Source: Fimenecus sp963590415 | Lineage (GTDB): Bacteria; Bacillota; Clostridia; Oscillospirales; Acutalibacteraceae | DNA: 56,587 nt | NCBI GenBank assembly: GCA_963590415.1 | Contig: CAVAPB010000015.1 | Span: 1-56,587 of the forward strand | Reading direction: 5' to 3' | Shown: piece by piece, positions 24,848-33,076 of the stretch | How positions within the stretch are numbered: position 1 is the stretch's first letter | How the letters are laid out: every line of letters begins with the position of its first letter | Position numbers and translations under genes: made by a program | The notes under the pieces: model-generated | What the model saw: only the letters and a program-made list of their open reading frames with translations | The model's database searches: none | Told to the model about the DNA's origin: nothing

Positions 24848-25641
24848 TATTCATCCTCCTCCGGATTATATGCAAGTTTTTTGTTCTTGATTGCAAGCTG
24901 CGCAATTACGCCAATGTCAAGTACAAATCCGATTATTATAAGTATTCTTCCCACTTTCCACATATCCGTAATCAAGCCGAAAATAACAAACGCAAATATG
25001 AAAACAAGCGGAATGGTAATAAGATAGTTAACAAAAACAAGTCTTTGCTTCGTTACGGTAGCAAGAACAAGGTCGCCTATAAACATCATTGCAAGGGCAA
25101 ACAGGAAAATAAGGTATGCCATCTCATTATCAAATACAATTCTGATAAACAGGAACAAAAACTGTGTACCCACCATAACCGAGCCTGCTACAAGCGCACG
25201 CATAATCGCATAAAATCTTCTGTGGCGTCTTAAAATGGTAACGGCTGTAAGCATAATTGCCATAATTCCGGCTGTAGCCGTTCCCTCGATTATCAGCCAT
25301 GTCGGATGCCATATATCGGCAATGAAGCCGATCGCCAAAAAAACAAGCACAGAAAAAAGTATGCAGGCAACAACGGCAACAGGTGTATATTTAATCATTT
25401 TTTTCTCTTTAAGGTCTTCCAAATAGTATTTATAATCCCTTAAAATACGCTGTGGATTGTATTCGTCCAAAATCAAGTCGTGGGCAACCTTTTCGTCTTT
25501 AAGTCCCCTCTTCATAACTTCTTTTGTACGGAATTTCATATCGTCAAGAGTTCTTCTCTTAAAAATAAAATTAACCGTATCGTTTGAATACGAACTCATA
25601 GCGTTTTCGATGTGTTCGCAATAATCGGTATATTTTTTCAT
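24847..25641 (-). CDS. Six- to seven-helix membrane protein with cytoplasmic N-terminal domain
   Basis: A 264-residue protein starting at the ATG with GGAGG six bases upstream. Residues 1-85 are a charged, helical soluble region (MKKYTDYCEHIENAMSSY onward) and residues about 86-245 contain six to seven hydrophobic helices, ending in a charged tail ENKKLAYNPEEDE-like. I recognise no catalytic motif. Its coupling to the HxxxDG acyltransferase suggests a membrane partner, either anchoring the enzyme or moving its lipid substrate; similar DUF-type membrane proteins sit beside alcohol acetyltransferase genes in other Clostridia, from memory. It has its own promoter. Confidence 0.75.
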   Translation of the reverse strand: MKKYTDYCEHIENAMSSYSNDTVNFIFKRRTLDDMKFRTKEVMKRGLKDEKVAHDLILDEYNPQRILRDYKYYLEDLKEKKMIKYTPVAVVACILFSVLVFLAIGFIADIWHPTWLIIEGTATAGIMAIMLTAVTILRRHRRFYAIMRALVAGSVMVGTQFLFLFIRIVFDNEMAYLIFLFALAMMFIGDLVLATVTKQRLVFVNYLITIPLVFIFAFVIFGLITDMWKVGRILIIIGFVLDIGVIAQLAIKNKKLAYNPEEDE

Positions 25642-25671
25642 TGTATCCTCCCATATCAAATCTGTAATAAT

Positions 25672-25700
25672 ATTATATCAAAATGCATATACGCCGTCAA
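25672..25700 (-). promoter_or_regulatory. Promoter of the membrane protein/acyltransferase operon
   Basis: On the minus strand TTGACG (25695-25700) and TATAAT (25672-25677) are spaced by 17 bases, about 30 bases before the ATG. Confidence 0.8.
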
Positions 25701-25711
25701 TGAGTTATCAA

Positions 25712-25740
25712 TAAAAAGGAGATGATTTTTCATCATCTCC
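25712..25740 (-). terminator. Terminator of ispDF
   Basis: A 9-base stem GGAGATGAT/ATCATCTCC with a 5-base loop, followed on the minus strand by TTTTTATT, 7 bases after the ispF stop. Confidence 0.88.
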
Positions 25741-25746
25741 GAAAAT

Positions 25747-26223
25747 TTATTTTTCTATAAGGCAAACGCAGTGGGCGGCAATCCCCTGCTTTGTTCCCGT
25801 AAAGCCCAAGCCCTCCTCGGTCGTGGCTTTCACGCTGACTCGGTCAATGTCCAAAGAGAGGGCGTTTGCTATATTTTCACGCATTTTCATAATGTGCGGC
25901 GCAAGCTTCGGCGCCTGTGCCAAAACGGTTGCGTCGATGTTTACCGTGTGATAGCCCTTGTCCTTCAAAAGCTCATTAACATTTTTGAGAAGTTCGAGGC
26001 TGTCGGCGCCCTTATATCTTTCGTCCGTATCGGGGAAATGCTTTCCTATGTCGCCGAGCGCCGCCGCACCCAAAAGCGAGTCGGATACTGCGTGCAGCAA
26101 AACATCCGCGTCGGAATGACCCAACAGACCTATTCCGTTATTTTCTATTTCAACGCCGCCGAGGATAAGTTTTCTGCCCTCAACGAGCTTATGCACATCA
26201 TAACCGTGTCCTATTCTTATCAT
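25747..26223 (-). CDS. ispF: 2-C-methyl-D-erythritol 2,4-cyclodiphosphate synthase
   Basis: A 158-residue enzyme of the MEP isoprenoid pathway that cyclises CDP-methylerythritol phosphate. Metal-binding Asp8 and His10 in GYDVHKL and His42 region in LGHSDADVLLHAVSD are present, with ALGDIGKHFPDTD and the CMP-binding KATTEEGLGFTG tail. The length is standard. Its ATG overlaps the ispD stop by 4 bases, the usual ispD-ispF pairing, and it is followed by a terminator. Confidence 0.97.
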   Translation of the reverse strand: MIRIGHGYDVHKLVEGRKLILGGVEIENNGIGLLGHSDADVLLHAVSDSLLGAAALGDIGKHFPDTDERYKGADSLELLKNVNELLKDKGYHTVNIDATVLAQAPKLAPHIMKMRENIANALSLDIDRVSVKATTEEGLGFTGTKQGIAAHCVCLIEK

Positions 26224-26948
26224 ATCTGTTCTCTCCTGTACAAAATAGCCTGCGCTATATCGGTGTCATCGGGAGTGGTTATTTTAATATTCTCATAGCT
26301 TCCCTCGACCATTTTAACCTCTGCGCCGTATTCCTCCAAAAGTTTGCAATCATCCGTAAACATTTCGGAATTTATGACATTGTCTATCGCCGAAAGGTAC
26401 AGCCTGCGTTCAAACACCTGCGGCGTGTGAACAGCCCACAGGTAATTTCTGTCGGGCGTTGAGGTTATTATGCCATTTTCGTTTACGACCTTGACGGTGT
26501 CCTTAACTCTGACGCCTGTTGCCGCCGCTCCCGTTAAGAACGCTTCACTTACGGTGTCCTCGATTATTTTTTCGGTAACAAGCGGTCGTGCGCCGTCATG
26601 GATTGCGAAATATTCGGAAAACGGAGAGCTGCGCCTTATCGCATTGAAAACACTCTCCTGCCGTGTTTTTCCGCCCTTAACTATATCGGTAACCTTTAAG
26701 ACTTTGTATTCCTTTATCATAGCGTACATTTTCGGAATGTCCTCTTCCCTTGCCGCTATGACAATTTCGTCTATCATATTACTTTCGGAAAATGCCGAAA
26801 GCGTCCTTATAAGCACAGGGACGCCGTCAATAAGCAAAAACTGCTTGTTGACGCCGCCCATTCTTGTTGAATTACCTGCCGCTACAATAACCGCCGTAAC
26901 GAACGGTTTTGTCTCGTAAAATTCATTGTTTTGTTTTAAGAAGCTCAT
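26220..26948 (-). CDS. ispD: 2-C-methyl-D-erythritol 4-phosphate cytidylyltransferase
   Basis: A 242-residue cytidylyltransferase of the MEP pathway. The N-terminus has the nucleotide-binding loop VAAGNSTRMGG, then the family signature FAIHDGARPLV (metal and CTP contacts) and YLWAVHTPQVFE. It makes CDP-methylerythritol, the precursor used after the kinase step by IspF. It leads a two-gene unit; possible -35 TTATCA and -10 TATAAT boxes lie just upstream, with weak SD GGTGAT close to the ATG. Confidence 0.96.
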   Translation of the reverse strand: MSFLKQNNEFYETKPFVTAVIVAAGNSTRMGGVNKQFLLIDGVPVLIRTLSAFSESNMIDEIVIAAREEDIPKMYAMIKEYKVLKVTDIVKGGKTRQESVFNAIRRSSPFSEYFAIHDGARPLVTEKIIEDTVSEAFLTGAAATGVRVKDTVKVVNENGIITSTPDRNYLWAVHTPQVFERRLYLSAIDNVINSEMFTDDCKLLEEYGAEVKMVEGSYENIKITTPDDTDIAQAILYRREQI

Positions 26949-26998
26949 TTTATCACCGTTAAAAAATTATATGAATAATTTTTGCCTGTGATAACAGT

Positions 26999-28264
26999 TT
27001 ACATCATTTTTTCGATTGTTGCAAGTTTAATGCAAAGGCAGAGAACTTCCGCCGCTTTGCCGATGTCGGTAACGCTCGGGAAAGTCGGTGCAATGCGGAT
27101 ATTTTTGTCGTCGGGGTCCTTACCGTAGGGATATGTTGCGCCTACGCTTGTGAGCACCACGCCGAGCGACTTGCAAAGCTCGCCTACACGCTTAGCGCTG
27201 CAATTTTCGGTATCAAGGCTTATGAAATATCCGCCGTTGGGCTTTGTCCACGAAGCAAGACCCGTGCCGCCGAGCTCTCTTTCAAATGTGTCGATAACAA
27301 CGTTGAATTTGGGCTCAATAAGCGCCGCATGCTTTTTCATATGAGCCTTAATTCCGTCAAGGTTCTTGAAGAATTTAGCGTGTCTTAACTGATTGAGCTT
27401 ATCGTGGCCTATCATCTGACTGTTAAATCTTTTCTTAATCATCTGAATGTTCTTCTCGGAAGCGGCAAGGCAGGAAACGCCTGCGCCCGGGAAGCTTATC
27501 TTTGAAGTTGAAGTGAATTCAACAAAGTAATCCTCCGTGCCGAATTCCTTGCAAGCCTCGAAGATGTTAAGAACCTTATCGGGATTCTCCTGGAAATCGT
27601 GTACGATATATGCGTTGTCCCAAATAACTCTGAAATCCTTTGCCGCAGGTTTTAACGCTGCCAAAGCACGAACCTTTTCATCGGAATAGGTTACGCCTGT
27701 GGGGTTTGAATACTTAGGTACGCAGAACATACCCTTAACGCTTCTGTCCTTGACAAGCTCAGCGATTTTTTCAACATCCGGACCGTCTGAGAGCATAGGT
27801 ACATTTATCATTTTGATGCCGTAATATTCGCAAATCCCGAAATGTCTGTCATATCCGGGAACATTGCAGATAAACTTAATCTCGCCCTGCTGACTCCACG
27901 GCTTATCGCCTGCGCCCGTGAGCATACACTGTGTGATATAGTCGAACATAAGAGTGAGTGACGAAGTACCGCCGAGGATTATATTGTCGCTGTCAACCTC
28001 GAGCATTTCGGCAAAAAGTCTCTTGCACTCAGGGATGCCGTCAAGCACGCCGTAGTTTCTGCAATCAAGTCCGTTTTCGCTCTTACAATCGCATACGCCG
28101 ATAACCTCTTTAAGCATATCCATTGAAAGGTCAAGTTGTTCGCCTGCGGGCTTACCTCTCGACATATCGAGTTTAAGTCCCTGAGCCTTGAGTTCTTCGT
28201 ATTTTTTCTTCAATTCATTGTATTGAGCCGCTAACTCCGGCTTGCTCATCTGAGAATATTGCAT
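26999..28264 (-). CDS. PLP-dependent aminotransferase (AspC-like, class Ic type)
   Basis: A 421-residue class I-like aminotransferase starting at the ATG with GAGGTG upstream; a TTG five codons earlier is in frame but lacks a site. The opening YNELKKKYEELKAQGLKLDMSRGKP-like segment (split across about residues 12-40) and LGGTSSLTLMFDYITQ are features of the PF12897 AspC-like family. The PLP lysine lies in TSTSKISFPGAGVSC and the phosphate-binding CVPKYSNPTG motif is present. Substrate, aspartate or alanine with 2-oxoglutarate, is inferred. It is a single-gene transcript with its own promoter. Confidence 0.9.
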   Translation of the reverse strand: MQYSQMSKPELAAQYNELKKKYEELKAQGLKLDMSRGKPAGEQLDLSMDMLKEVIGVCDCKSENGLDCRNYGVLDGIPECKRLFAEMLEVDSDNIILGGTSSLTLMFDYITQCMLTGAGDKPWSQQGEIKFICNVPGYDRHFGICEYYGIKMINVPMLSDGPDVEKIAELVKDRSVKGMFCVPKYSNPTGVTYSDEKVRALAALKPAAKDFRVIWDNAYIVHDFQENPDKVLNIFEACKEFGTEDYFVEFTSTSKISFPGAGVSCLAASEKNIQMIKKRFNSQMIGHDKLNQLRHAKFFKNLDGIKAHMKKHAALIEPKFNVVIDTFERELGGTGLASWTKPNGGYFISLDTENCSAKRVGELCKSLGVVLTSVGATYPYGKDPDDKNIRIAPTFPSVTDIGKAAEVLCLCIKLATIEKMM

Positions 28265-28309
28265 AAATCCACACCTCAAAATCTATTATTTTATATTAAA
28301 CCAAGTAAT

Positions 28310-28338
28310 ATTGTAATACATTATAAATTCTTTTGCAA
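28310..28338 (-). promoter_or_regulatory. Promoter of the aminotransferase gene
   Basis: On the minus strand TTGCAA (28333-28338) and TACAAT (28310-28315) are spaced by 17 bases, about 45 bases before the ATG. Confidence 0.65.
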
Positions 28339-28371
28339 TATTGTTTTCGACTTCTTGCAAAAATTCCGCAA

Positions 28372-28406
28372 AAAAGACAAGCAACCGCAAAAGCCGCCTG
28401 TCTTTT
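28372..28406 (-). terminator. Terminator of the sulfatase/symporter operon
   Basis: AAAAGACAAGC (28372-28382) and GCCTGTCTTTT (28396-28406) form an imperfect stem with one mismatch, followed by a T-run on the minus strand, about 23 bases after the symporter stop. Confidence 0.75.
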
Positions 28407-28428
28407 AGTATAATTTAACTAATTAAAT

Positions 28429-29844
28429 TCAGTTTTTCTCTGCCGCGGAAGCACTTACCGTATTTGCCTTTGCCCTGCGTTCCTCAAGCTCTTTCTGAAT
28501 TCTTGCCTTTTTCTCACCCGTGTAGTCGTTGAAGAACATCGGTATCATTGTAAGTGCAAAACCGATTGCGGGCAAAACGGTTATCATAAAAAACAGACCT
28601 GTTTTTGTAGTGTCGGACTGTTCCTGAATAACACCGTCGATAGGAGCCTGAAATTCGCATACTTTAAGCACAACACTGACTGCATAAGTTGCAAGTCCTG
28701 CCGAGACTTTGTTCAGAAGAGTCTGGAAGGCAAAGCAAACGCCGTCCGCTCTCTCGCCCGTTTTCCATTCAATATAGTCAACGCTGTCCGCTATGAGAGC
28801 GTATGTAATTACATTGTAAATACCGAGCGGCACACCCATAAATACAAGGCAAAGAAGCACAACATAAATATTTTCATAACCTATAAACCAAAAAGCAAGA
28901 TGGGAAATTATACCGAATACGGATGAACCGATATAAATCGTTTTAAGCGAAAAGCGCTTTCTGAGCGCCGGCATAATCACCATGGCAGGAACCATACCGA
29001 CGCCGACCGCAACGGTAAGCGAGGTCATTTTGAAGCCGTTGGGAATAATGCCGTAATTGTCAACGCCGATAAGGTAGTAATGGATATATGTCGCGCATAC
29101 ATTTGCCATTACCATTGTCGAGCCGAGAACTGCCGAAAGAATTACGATTATAAGCACCTTGTTTTTGCCTATAAGTCGGAAATTTTCCTTAAATGTTCTT
29201 GTGTCCTGTCTCTCCTCGTGTACACGCTCTTTTGCGGTAAAGAACGGAAGAATGGAAAGAACCGCAGCAATCACACCGAAAATAATCGCAGAGACAAAAT
29301 AACCGTTTCTCAATCCGAGCATATTATCCGCAACAAGAACAGGGATAAGCACCGTCGGGAGAATACCGCCTGCGGTACTTCCGAGTCTGCCATTTGACAA
29401 AAATCTCGTTCTCTCCCTCTCGTTAGGCGTGATAACCGAGCTCAAGCCCCAGAACGGAACATCCTGTATTGTGAAAGCGATGCCCCAAAGAATATATGTT
29501 ACCGCCGCATACGCAACCTTAGCCGAATAAGACGAAAACTGCGGAGCGAAGAACAGAAGAATTGTCGTTATCGCAATCGGTACGGGCGAGAAAAGAAGAT
29601 AAGGTCTCATCTTGCCCCACTTTGAATGGGTGCGGTCAACTATCATACCCATAATCGGGTCGTTGAGTGCGTCGAAAATTCTGCCTGCAAGAATAATGTT
29701 TCCTGCGTGAATCGGGTCAAGTCCTGCCGCATCGGTGTAGAAAATCAGCAGAAACATTGACATAATCGTGTAAACTCCGCTTCGTCCGAATGCCGCAAGC
29801 GGAAATGTCAGCTTTTCTTTAAGCGTCAAATAAGTCTTTTCCAT
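28429..29844 (-). CDS. GPH-family sugar:cation symporter (MFS)
   Basis: A 471-residue membrane protein with about twelve helices. It starts at the ATG with AGGAGA seven bases upstream. Family signatures of glycoside-pentoside-hexuronide symporters are clear: DPIMGMIVDRTHSKWGKMRPYL in the loop between helices 2 and 3 (positions near 55-75), TPNERERTRF in the 4-5 loop and SVDYIEWKTGERADG in the 10-11 loop. It imports oligosaccharides or uronides with Na+ or H+. It follows the sulfatase by 22 bases, which suggests that it imports a sulfated sugar or its glycoside. The C-tail is charged (KKARIQKELEERRAKA). Confidence 0.92.
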   Translation of the reverse strand: MEKTYLTLKEKLTFPLAAFGRSGVYTIMSMFLLIFYTDAAGLDPIHAGNIILAGRIFDALNDPIMGMIVDRTHSKWGKMRPYLLFSPVPIAITTILLFFAPQFSSYSAKVAYAAVTYILWGIAFTIQDVPFWGLSSVITPNERERTRFLSNGRLGSTAGGILPTVLIPVLVADNMLGLRNGYFVSAIIFGVIAAVLSILPFFTAKERVHEERQDTRTFKENFRLIGKNKVLIIVILSAVLGSTMVMANVCATYIHYYLIGVDNYGIIPNGFKMTSLTVAVGVGMVPAMVIMPALRKRFSLKTIYIGSSVFGIISHLAFWFIGYENIYVVLLCLVFMGVPLGIYNVITYALIADSVDYIEWKTGERADGVCFAFQTLLNKVSAGLATYAVSVVLKVCEFQAPIDGVIQEQSDTTKTGLFFMITVLPAIGFALTMIPMFFNDYTGEKKARIQKELEERRAKANTVSASAAEKN

Positions 29845-29866
29845 ATACAGTCTCCTAAATCCCTTT

Positions 29867-31189
29867 TTATTTTTTACGGACAAACAACGCAGGCAGAATA
29901 ACGGGCTTTTTCTCCCCTGCCGCAGTCATTTCCCGAATCAGCATATTTTTAAGCTGCTTCCTTTGTGAAGCATATTTCGGGTCTTTTACAAGGTTGTATC
30001 TTTCAATCGGGTCCTTTTCGAGGTCGTAAAGATAATCCTCAAAATAAACAGGCGACGAGTGCATTGCATATCCCGTCGGCGTGAGCGCACGGACGGAGTA
30101 TTTGAATTTTTTCGTCCTGATGGCACGGCCGCACTGGCTTTCGCTTATCTGCATAAATACACAGTCGCGTTCCTCGCCTGTTTCAAGCTCTCTCAAAAGC
30201 GATTTGCCCATATAGCTGTCGGGAATTTCAATTCCTGCAATATCAAGAATTGTAGGCGGCAGATCTATAAGGCTTACAAGGCGTGAATCGAGCTTTCCGC
30301 CCTTGAACGCACCGCCCTCGATAATAAGCGGCGTATGCGAGGCGCTGTCATGGCACGAACGCTTGTATTCAAGGTTTCTCGTCTTGAAATGCGAGCCGTG
30401 GTCGCTTGTGTAAATGATTACGGTGTTGTCGTAAAGTCCTTTTTCCTTGAGCTTTTCAACCAATTTACCAACATTGCCGTCAAGGCTGTTGATAGCCGCC
30501 ATATAGTCGGGGTACATCTCTTTGTAATCGCCCTTCAAGAATGTAAGGTCATCGGGCAAGGGATAATCCCTGAACTTAGGTACGGTCTCCCTCGGTCCCT
30601 CATAGCAGTGATGGTCGTTCTGATGATGCGGCTCGATTTGAGAGACGAACATAAAGAACGGCTTATCCGAGGTCTTTTGATCGAGATATTGAAGTGCAAA
30701 ATCGTTTATGCAGTCGGCTCTGTAGCCGTTGAAATCAATCTTGTTACCGTCGCCGTCGAATATGTATCCGTCATATCCGTGCGAGGTAAACTCAAGCACA
30801 TCCGCCGCACGCCACCAATCCTTGTAACCGCCCTGCAATTCTTTCGGAACAGCGGTTTTTTCGCAGTGAAAGCCGACATTCGGAAGTCGGTCGGAAGCAA
30901 GGTGCCACTTTCCGACATAAGCGGTTTCATAGCCCGCCTCGTTAAAATACTCCGCAAGCGGCTTTATGTCCTTGGGAAGCGGTATTCCGTTCCAATAGCA
31001 CTTGTTCTGCGTTGCGTAAACGCCTGTCTGCAAACAGGCTCGAGCAGGTCCGCAAACCGGCTGACAGGTATATGAGTTTTCAAACTTTATACCGTCCTCG
31101 GCAAGCTTCATAAGGTTTGGCGTTGCCGTTTCGTTTACGGTATCCCAGCGCTGTTGGTCGCTGAAATAGAAAATAATGTTCGGTCTCAA
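29867..31189 (-). CDS. Cytoplasmic type I sulfatase (formylglycine-dependent, Cys type)
   Basis: A 440-residue arylsulfatase-superfamily enzyme. The maturation motif CxPxR is Cys46-Gly-Pro-Ala-Arg50, followed by ACLQTGVY, so the cysteine should be converted to formylglycine by an anaerobic maturase encoded elsewhere. Metal-binding residues include Asp11 in SDQQRW and the later YTSDHGSHF. There is no signal peptide: the protein starts directly with NIIFYFSDQQRW. Hence it should remove sulfate inside the cell. The start codon is TTG with GAGGG 7 bases upstream. It lies between a TauE/SafE permease and a GPH sugar symporter. The sulfated substrate is not identifiable. Confidence 0.92.
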   Translation of the reverse strand: MRPNIIFYFSDQQRWDTVNETATPNLMKLAEDGIKFENSYTCQPVCGPARACLQTGVYATQNKCYWNGIPLPKDIKPLAEYFNEAGYETAYVGKWHLASDRLPNVGFHCEKTAVPKELQGGYKDWWRAADVLEFTSHGYDGYIFDGDGNKIDFNGYRADCINDFALQYLDQKTSDKPFFMFVSQIEPHHQNDHHCYEGPRETVPKFRDYPLPDDLTFLKGDYKEMYPDYMAAINSLDGNVGKLVEKLKEKGLYDNTVIIYTSDHGSHFKTRNLEYKRSCHDSASHTPLIIEGGAFKGGKLDSRLVSLIDLPPTILDIAGIEIPDSYMGKSLLRELETGEERDCVFMQISESQCGRAIRTKKFKYSVRALTPTGYAMHSSPVYFEDYLYDLEKDPIERYNLVKDPKYASQRKQLKNMLIREMTAAGEKKPVILPALFVRKK

Positions 31190-31206
31190 ATTCTAACCCT
31201 CGTTTC

Positions 31207-31998
31207 TTAGTTTATAAACGCTGTAACGGCGTTGTAAAGACTTAAAGCCGCCACGGCACACACAGCAACCGTAAACACGGTTCTGATTGTTTTTTCATTA
31301 CACTTTCTGTTGAGTTTTGCCCCGAAGAATCCGCCCAATATCGCAGCAGGGATAATAACAAGCAAATATTTTACATCAAAACCCTCAAAATGGGTGTTCA
31401 CAAAGCTCGTTATAAGGTTTGAAAGCTGCGAAAAGAAAATAATCGCAACCGAGTAAACCGCAGCGTCCCGCATCGTAAAGGAAAACAGTATCGTGAGCAC
31501 AGCAACATTTATCGGTCCGCCGCCTATTCCGAGGAAAGCCGCCGTCATTCCGAGCAAAAGTCCCGTAAGAGAAATAAGCACAGGATTTTTTATGTTGAAT
31601 TTTTTTATGTTCGTGTTTACGGAAATTATTACCGCAACGAGCAGTGCGCAAAGCAACGCCGACTGTATGCCCTTTACCGTTTCGGGCGAGGAGCTGTTTG
31701 AAAGTGCAAGCGAAAAAAGCCTGTTGCCCGTAAAGCCGCCGATAACAGAGCCTAAAGCAAACAGCAGAACGAATTTCATATTTATTGGCGTTTTATTCTT
31801 AATATGCTTACCCGTAGAAGTAACCGACATTGCAAACACGGCGCACGAAGAAAAGAAAGCCACCTGAACAAGGGGATGAAAATTTATAACATCAAGAACG
31901 GGCTTGATTATAACTCCGCCGCCCAAGCCGACAAAGGCTCCGAGCAATGTTGCGATGAAAATAACCGCTCCGTATATAACAAAAATCACCGAAATCAC
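31207..31998 (-). CDS. TauE/SafE (TSUP) family anion permease
   Basis: A membrane protein of about 263 residues with roughly eight helices. The opening TLLGAFVGLGGGVIIKPVL and the mid-protein repeat GMTAAFLGIGGGPINVAVL are the tell-tale half-repeat signatures of the TSUP family, which move sulfite, sulfonates, sulfoacetate or other anions. There is no ATG before the first helix; TTG, GTG and a second GTG (31989, behind GGTGAT) are possible starts, so the N-terminus is uncertain. Its stop is 17 bases before the sulfatase start, so the most economical role is to expel the sulfate or sulfite that intracellular desulfation releases. This role is inferred. Confidence 0.85.
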   Translation of the reverse strand: MISVIFVIYGAVIFIATLLGAFVGLGGGVIIKPVLDVINFHPLVQVAFFSSCAVFAMSVTSTGKHIKNKTPINMKFVLLFALGSVIGGFTGNRLFSLALSNSSSPETVKGIQSALLCALLVAVIISVNTNIKKFNIKNPVLISLTGLLLGMTAAFLGIGGGPINVAVLTILFSFTMRDAAVYSVAIIFFSQLSNLITSFVNTHFEGFDVKYLLVIIPAAILGGFFGAKLNRKCNEKTIRTVFTVAVCAVAALSLYNAVTAFIN

Positions 31999-32006
31999 CA
32001 AAATTT

Positions 32007-32035
32007 ATTTTACCATACATCGTAATTTTATACAA
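32007..32035 (-). promoter_or_regulatory. Candidate promoter of the TSUP-sulfatase-symporter operon
   Basis: On the minus strand TTGTAT (32030-32035) and TAAAAT (32007-32012) are spaced by 17 bases. The start point would be almost at the first codon of the permease, so either the message is nearly leaderless or translation starts at the internal GTG. Confidence 0.4.
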
Positions 32036-32109
32036 CTATTTTATTTTCACGCTTGAAGTTGATTTATAAATTTGGTAGTATATTAAATACTGCTAAAGGA
32101 GTGTTATGT

Positions 32110-33069
32110 ATGTTGCTTAAGCTTAAACCTGCGCTCAAGGATTATCTTTGGGGCGGTACTAAATTAAAGACAGATTTCGGCTTTCAAAGCGATATGGAAA
32201 AGGTAGCCGAGGGCTGGATGCTCTCCTGCCACAAGGACGGCGAAAACACAGTTGAAAACGGAGAATACAAGAGCAAGACACTGTCGGAGGTTATAGAGCT
32301 TTGCGGCAGAGATATTCTCGGTAAAAACGGCTTGAAATTCGACTTCTTCCCTATCCTTATAAAGCTTATCGACGCCAAAAACGACCTCTCGGTTCAGGTA
32401 CACCCAGACAACGAATATGCACTTCGTGTTGAGGGCGAATACGGAAAGACCGAGTGCTGGTATATACTCGACTGCGAAGACGGCGCGGAGCTCATATACG
32501 GCTTCAACCGTGAAATAAGCTCGGAGGAGTTCAGAAAAAGAATTGAAGACAACACCTTTCTTGAGGTTGTAAACAAGGTAAAGGTTCATAAGGGCGATAT
32601 GTTCTTTATCGAGGCGGGAACGCTCCACGCAATCGGTTCGGGCATACTTCTTGCCGAAATTCAGCAAAATTCAAACACAACCTACCGTGTTTACGATTAT
32701 CAGCGCCGTGACAAGGACGGCAACCTGCGTCCGCTCCACATAGACAAGGCGGTTGATGTTACAAAATGTGAAAAGCCGAAGTTCGGTATCAAGCCCATAG
32801 GCGAAAAAATCAAGACCGCATCGGGCACCGAGCAGATGCTTACAAAGTGTGACCTGTTTACGGTAAAGGAATATACGACCGACGGAACGCTCAATCTCGT
32901 TTCCGACGAAAACTCGTTTGTTTCACTCCTTGTAACCGACGGAAAAGGAACTGTCGAGTGCTCGGGCGAAAAGCTTTCGGTGCGCAAGGGCGACAGCCTT
33001 TTTGTAAGCGCCGATTCCGGCAAAATAACAATAAACGGCAAACTCAACATTATAGAGACAAGGGTATAA
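32110..33069 (+). CDS. manA: Mannose-6-phosphate isomerase, class I
   Basis: A 319-residue type I phosphomannose isomerase. It starts at the ATG with AAAGGAG 8 bases upstream; an upstream in-frame ATG precedes this site and is rejected. The cupin zinc ligands are visible in SVQVHPDNEYA and in EAGTLHAIGSG, with LKPALKDYLWGGTKL at the N-terminus and the arginine in NTTYRVYDYQRRD. It interconverts mannose 6-phosphate and fructose 6-phosphate. It is the first gene of a two-gene plus-strand unit and diverges from the sulfatase operon. A possible promoter TTGAAG-N17-TAGTAT lies near 32053-32081. Confidence 0.94.
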   Translation: MLLKLKPALKDYLWGGTKLKTDFGFQSDMEKVAEGWMLSCHKDGENTVENGEYKSKTLSEVIELCGRDILGKNGLKFDFFPILIKLIDAKNDLSVQVHPDNEYALRVEGEYGKTECWYILDCEDGAELIYGFNREISSEEFRKRIEDNTFLEVVNKVKVHKGDMFFIEAGTLHAIGSGILLAEIQQNSNTTYRVYDYQRRDKDGNLRPLHIDKAVDVTKCEKPKFGIKPIGEKIKTASGTEQMLTKCDLFTVKEYTTDGTLNLVSDENSFVSLLVTDGKGTVECSGEKLSVRKGDSLFVSADSGKITINGKLNIIETRV

Positions 33070-33076
33070 CAAAAAG

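Noticed and set aside
30335..31075. A 246-codon plus-strand frame opposite the sulfatase
   Set aside because: It has no site for translation start and no recognisable domain, while the minus strand encodes a full sulfatase with all its motifs.
31989..32001. Confident choice of start codon for the TauE/SafE gene
   Set aside because: TTG, GTG and a second GTG are all possible; the promoter and ribosome-site evidence conflict, so the N-terminus is left open.
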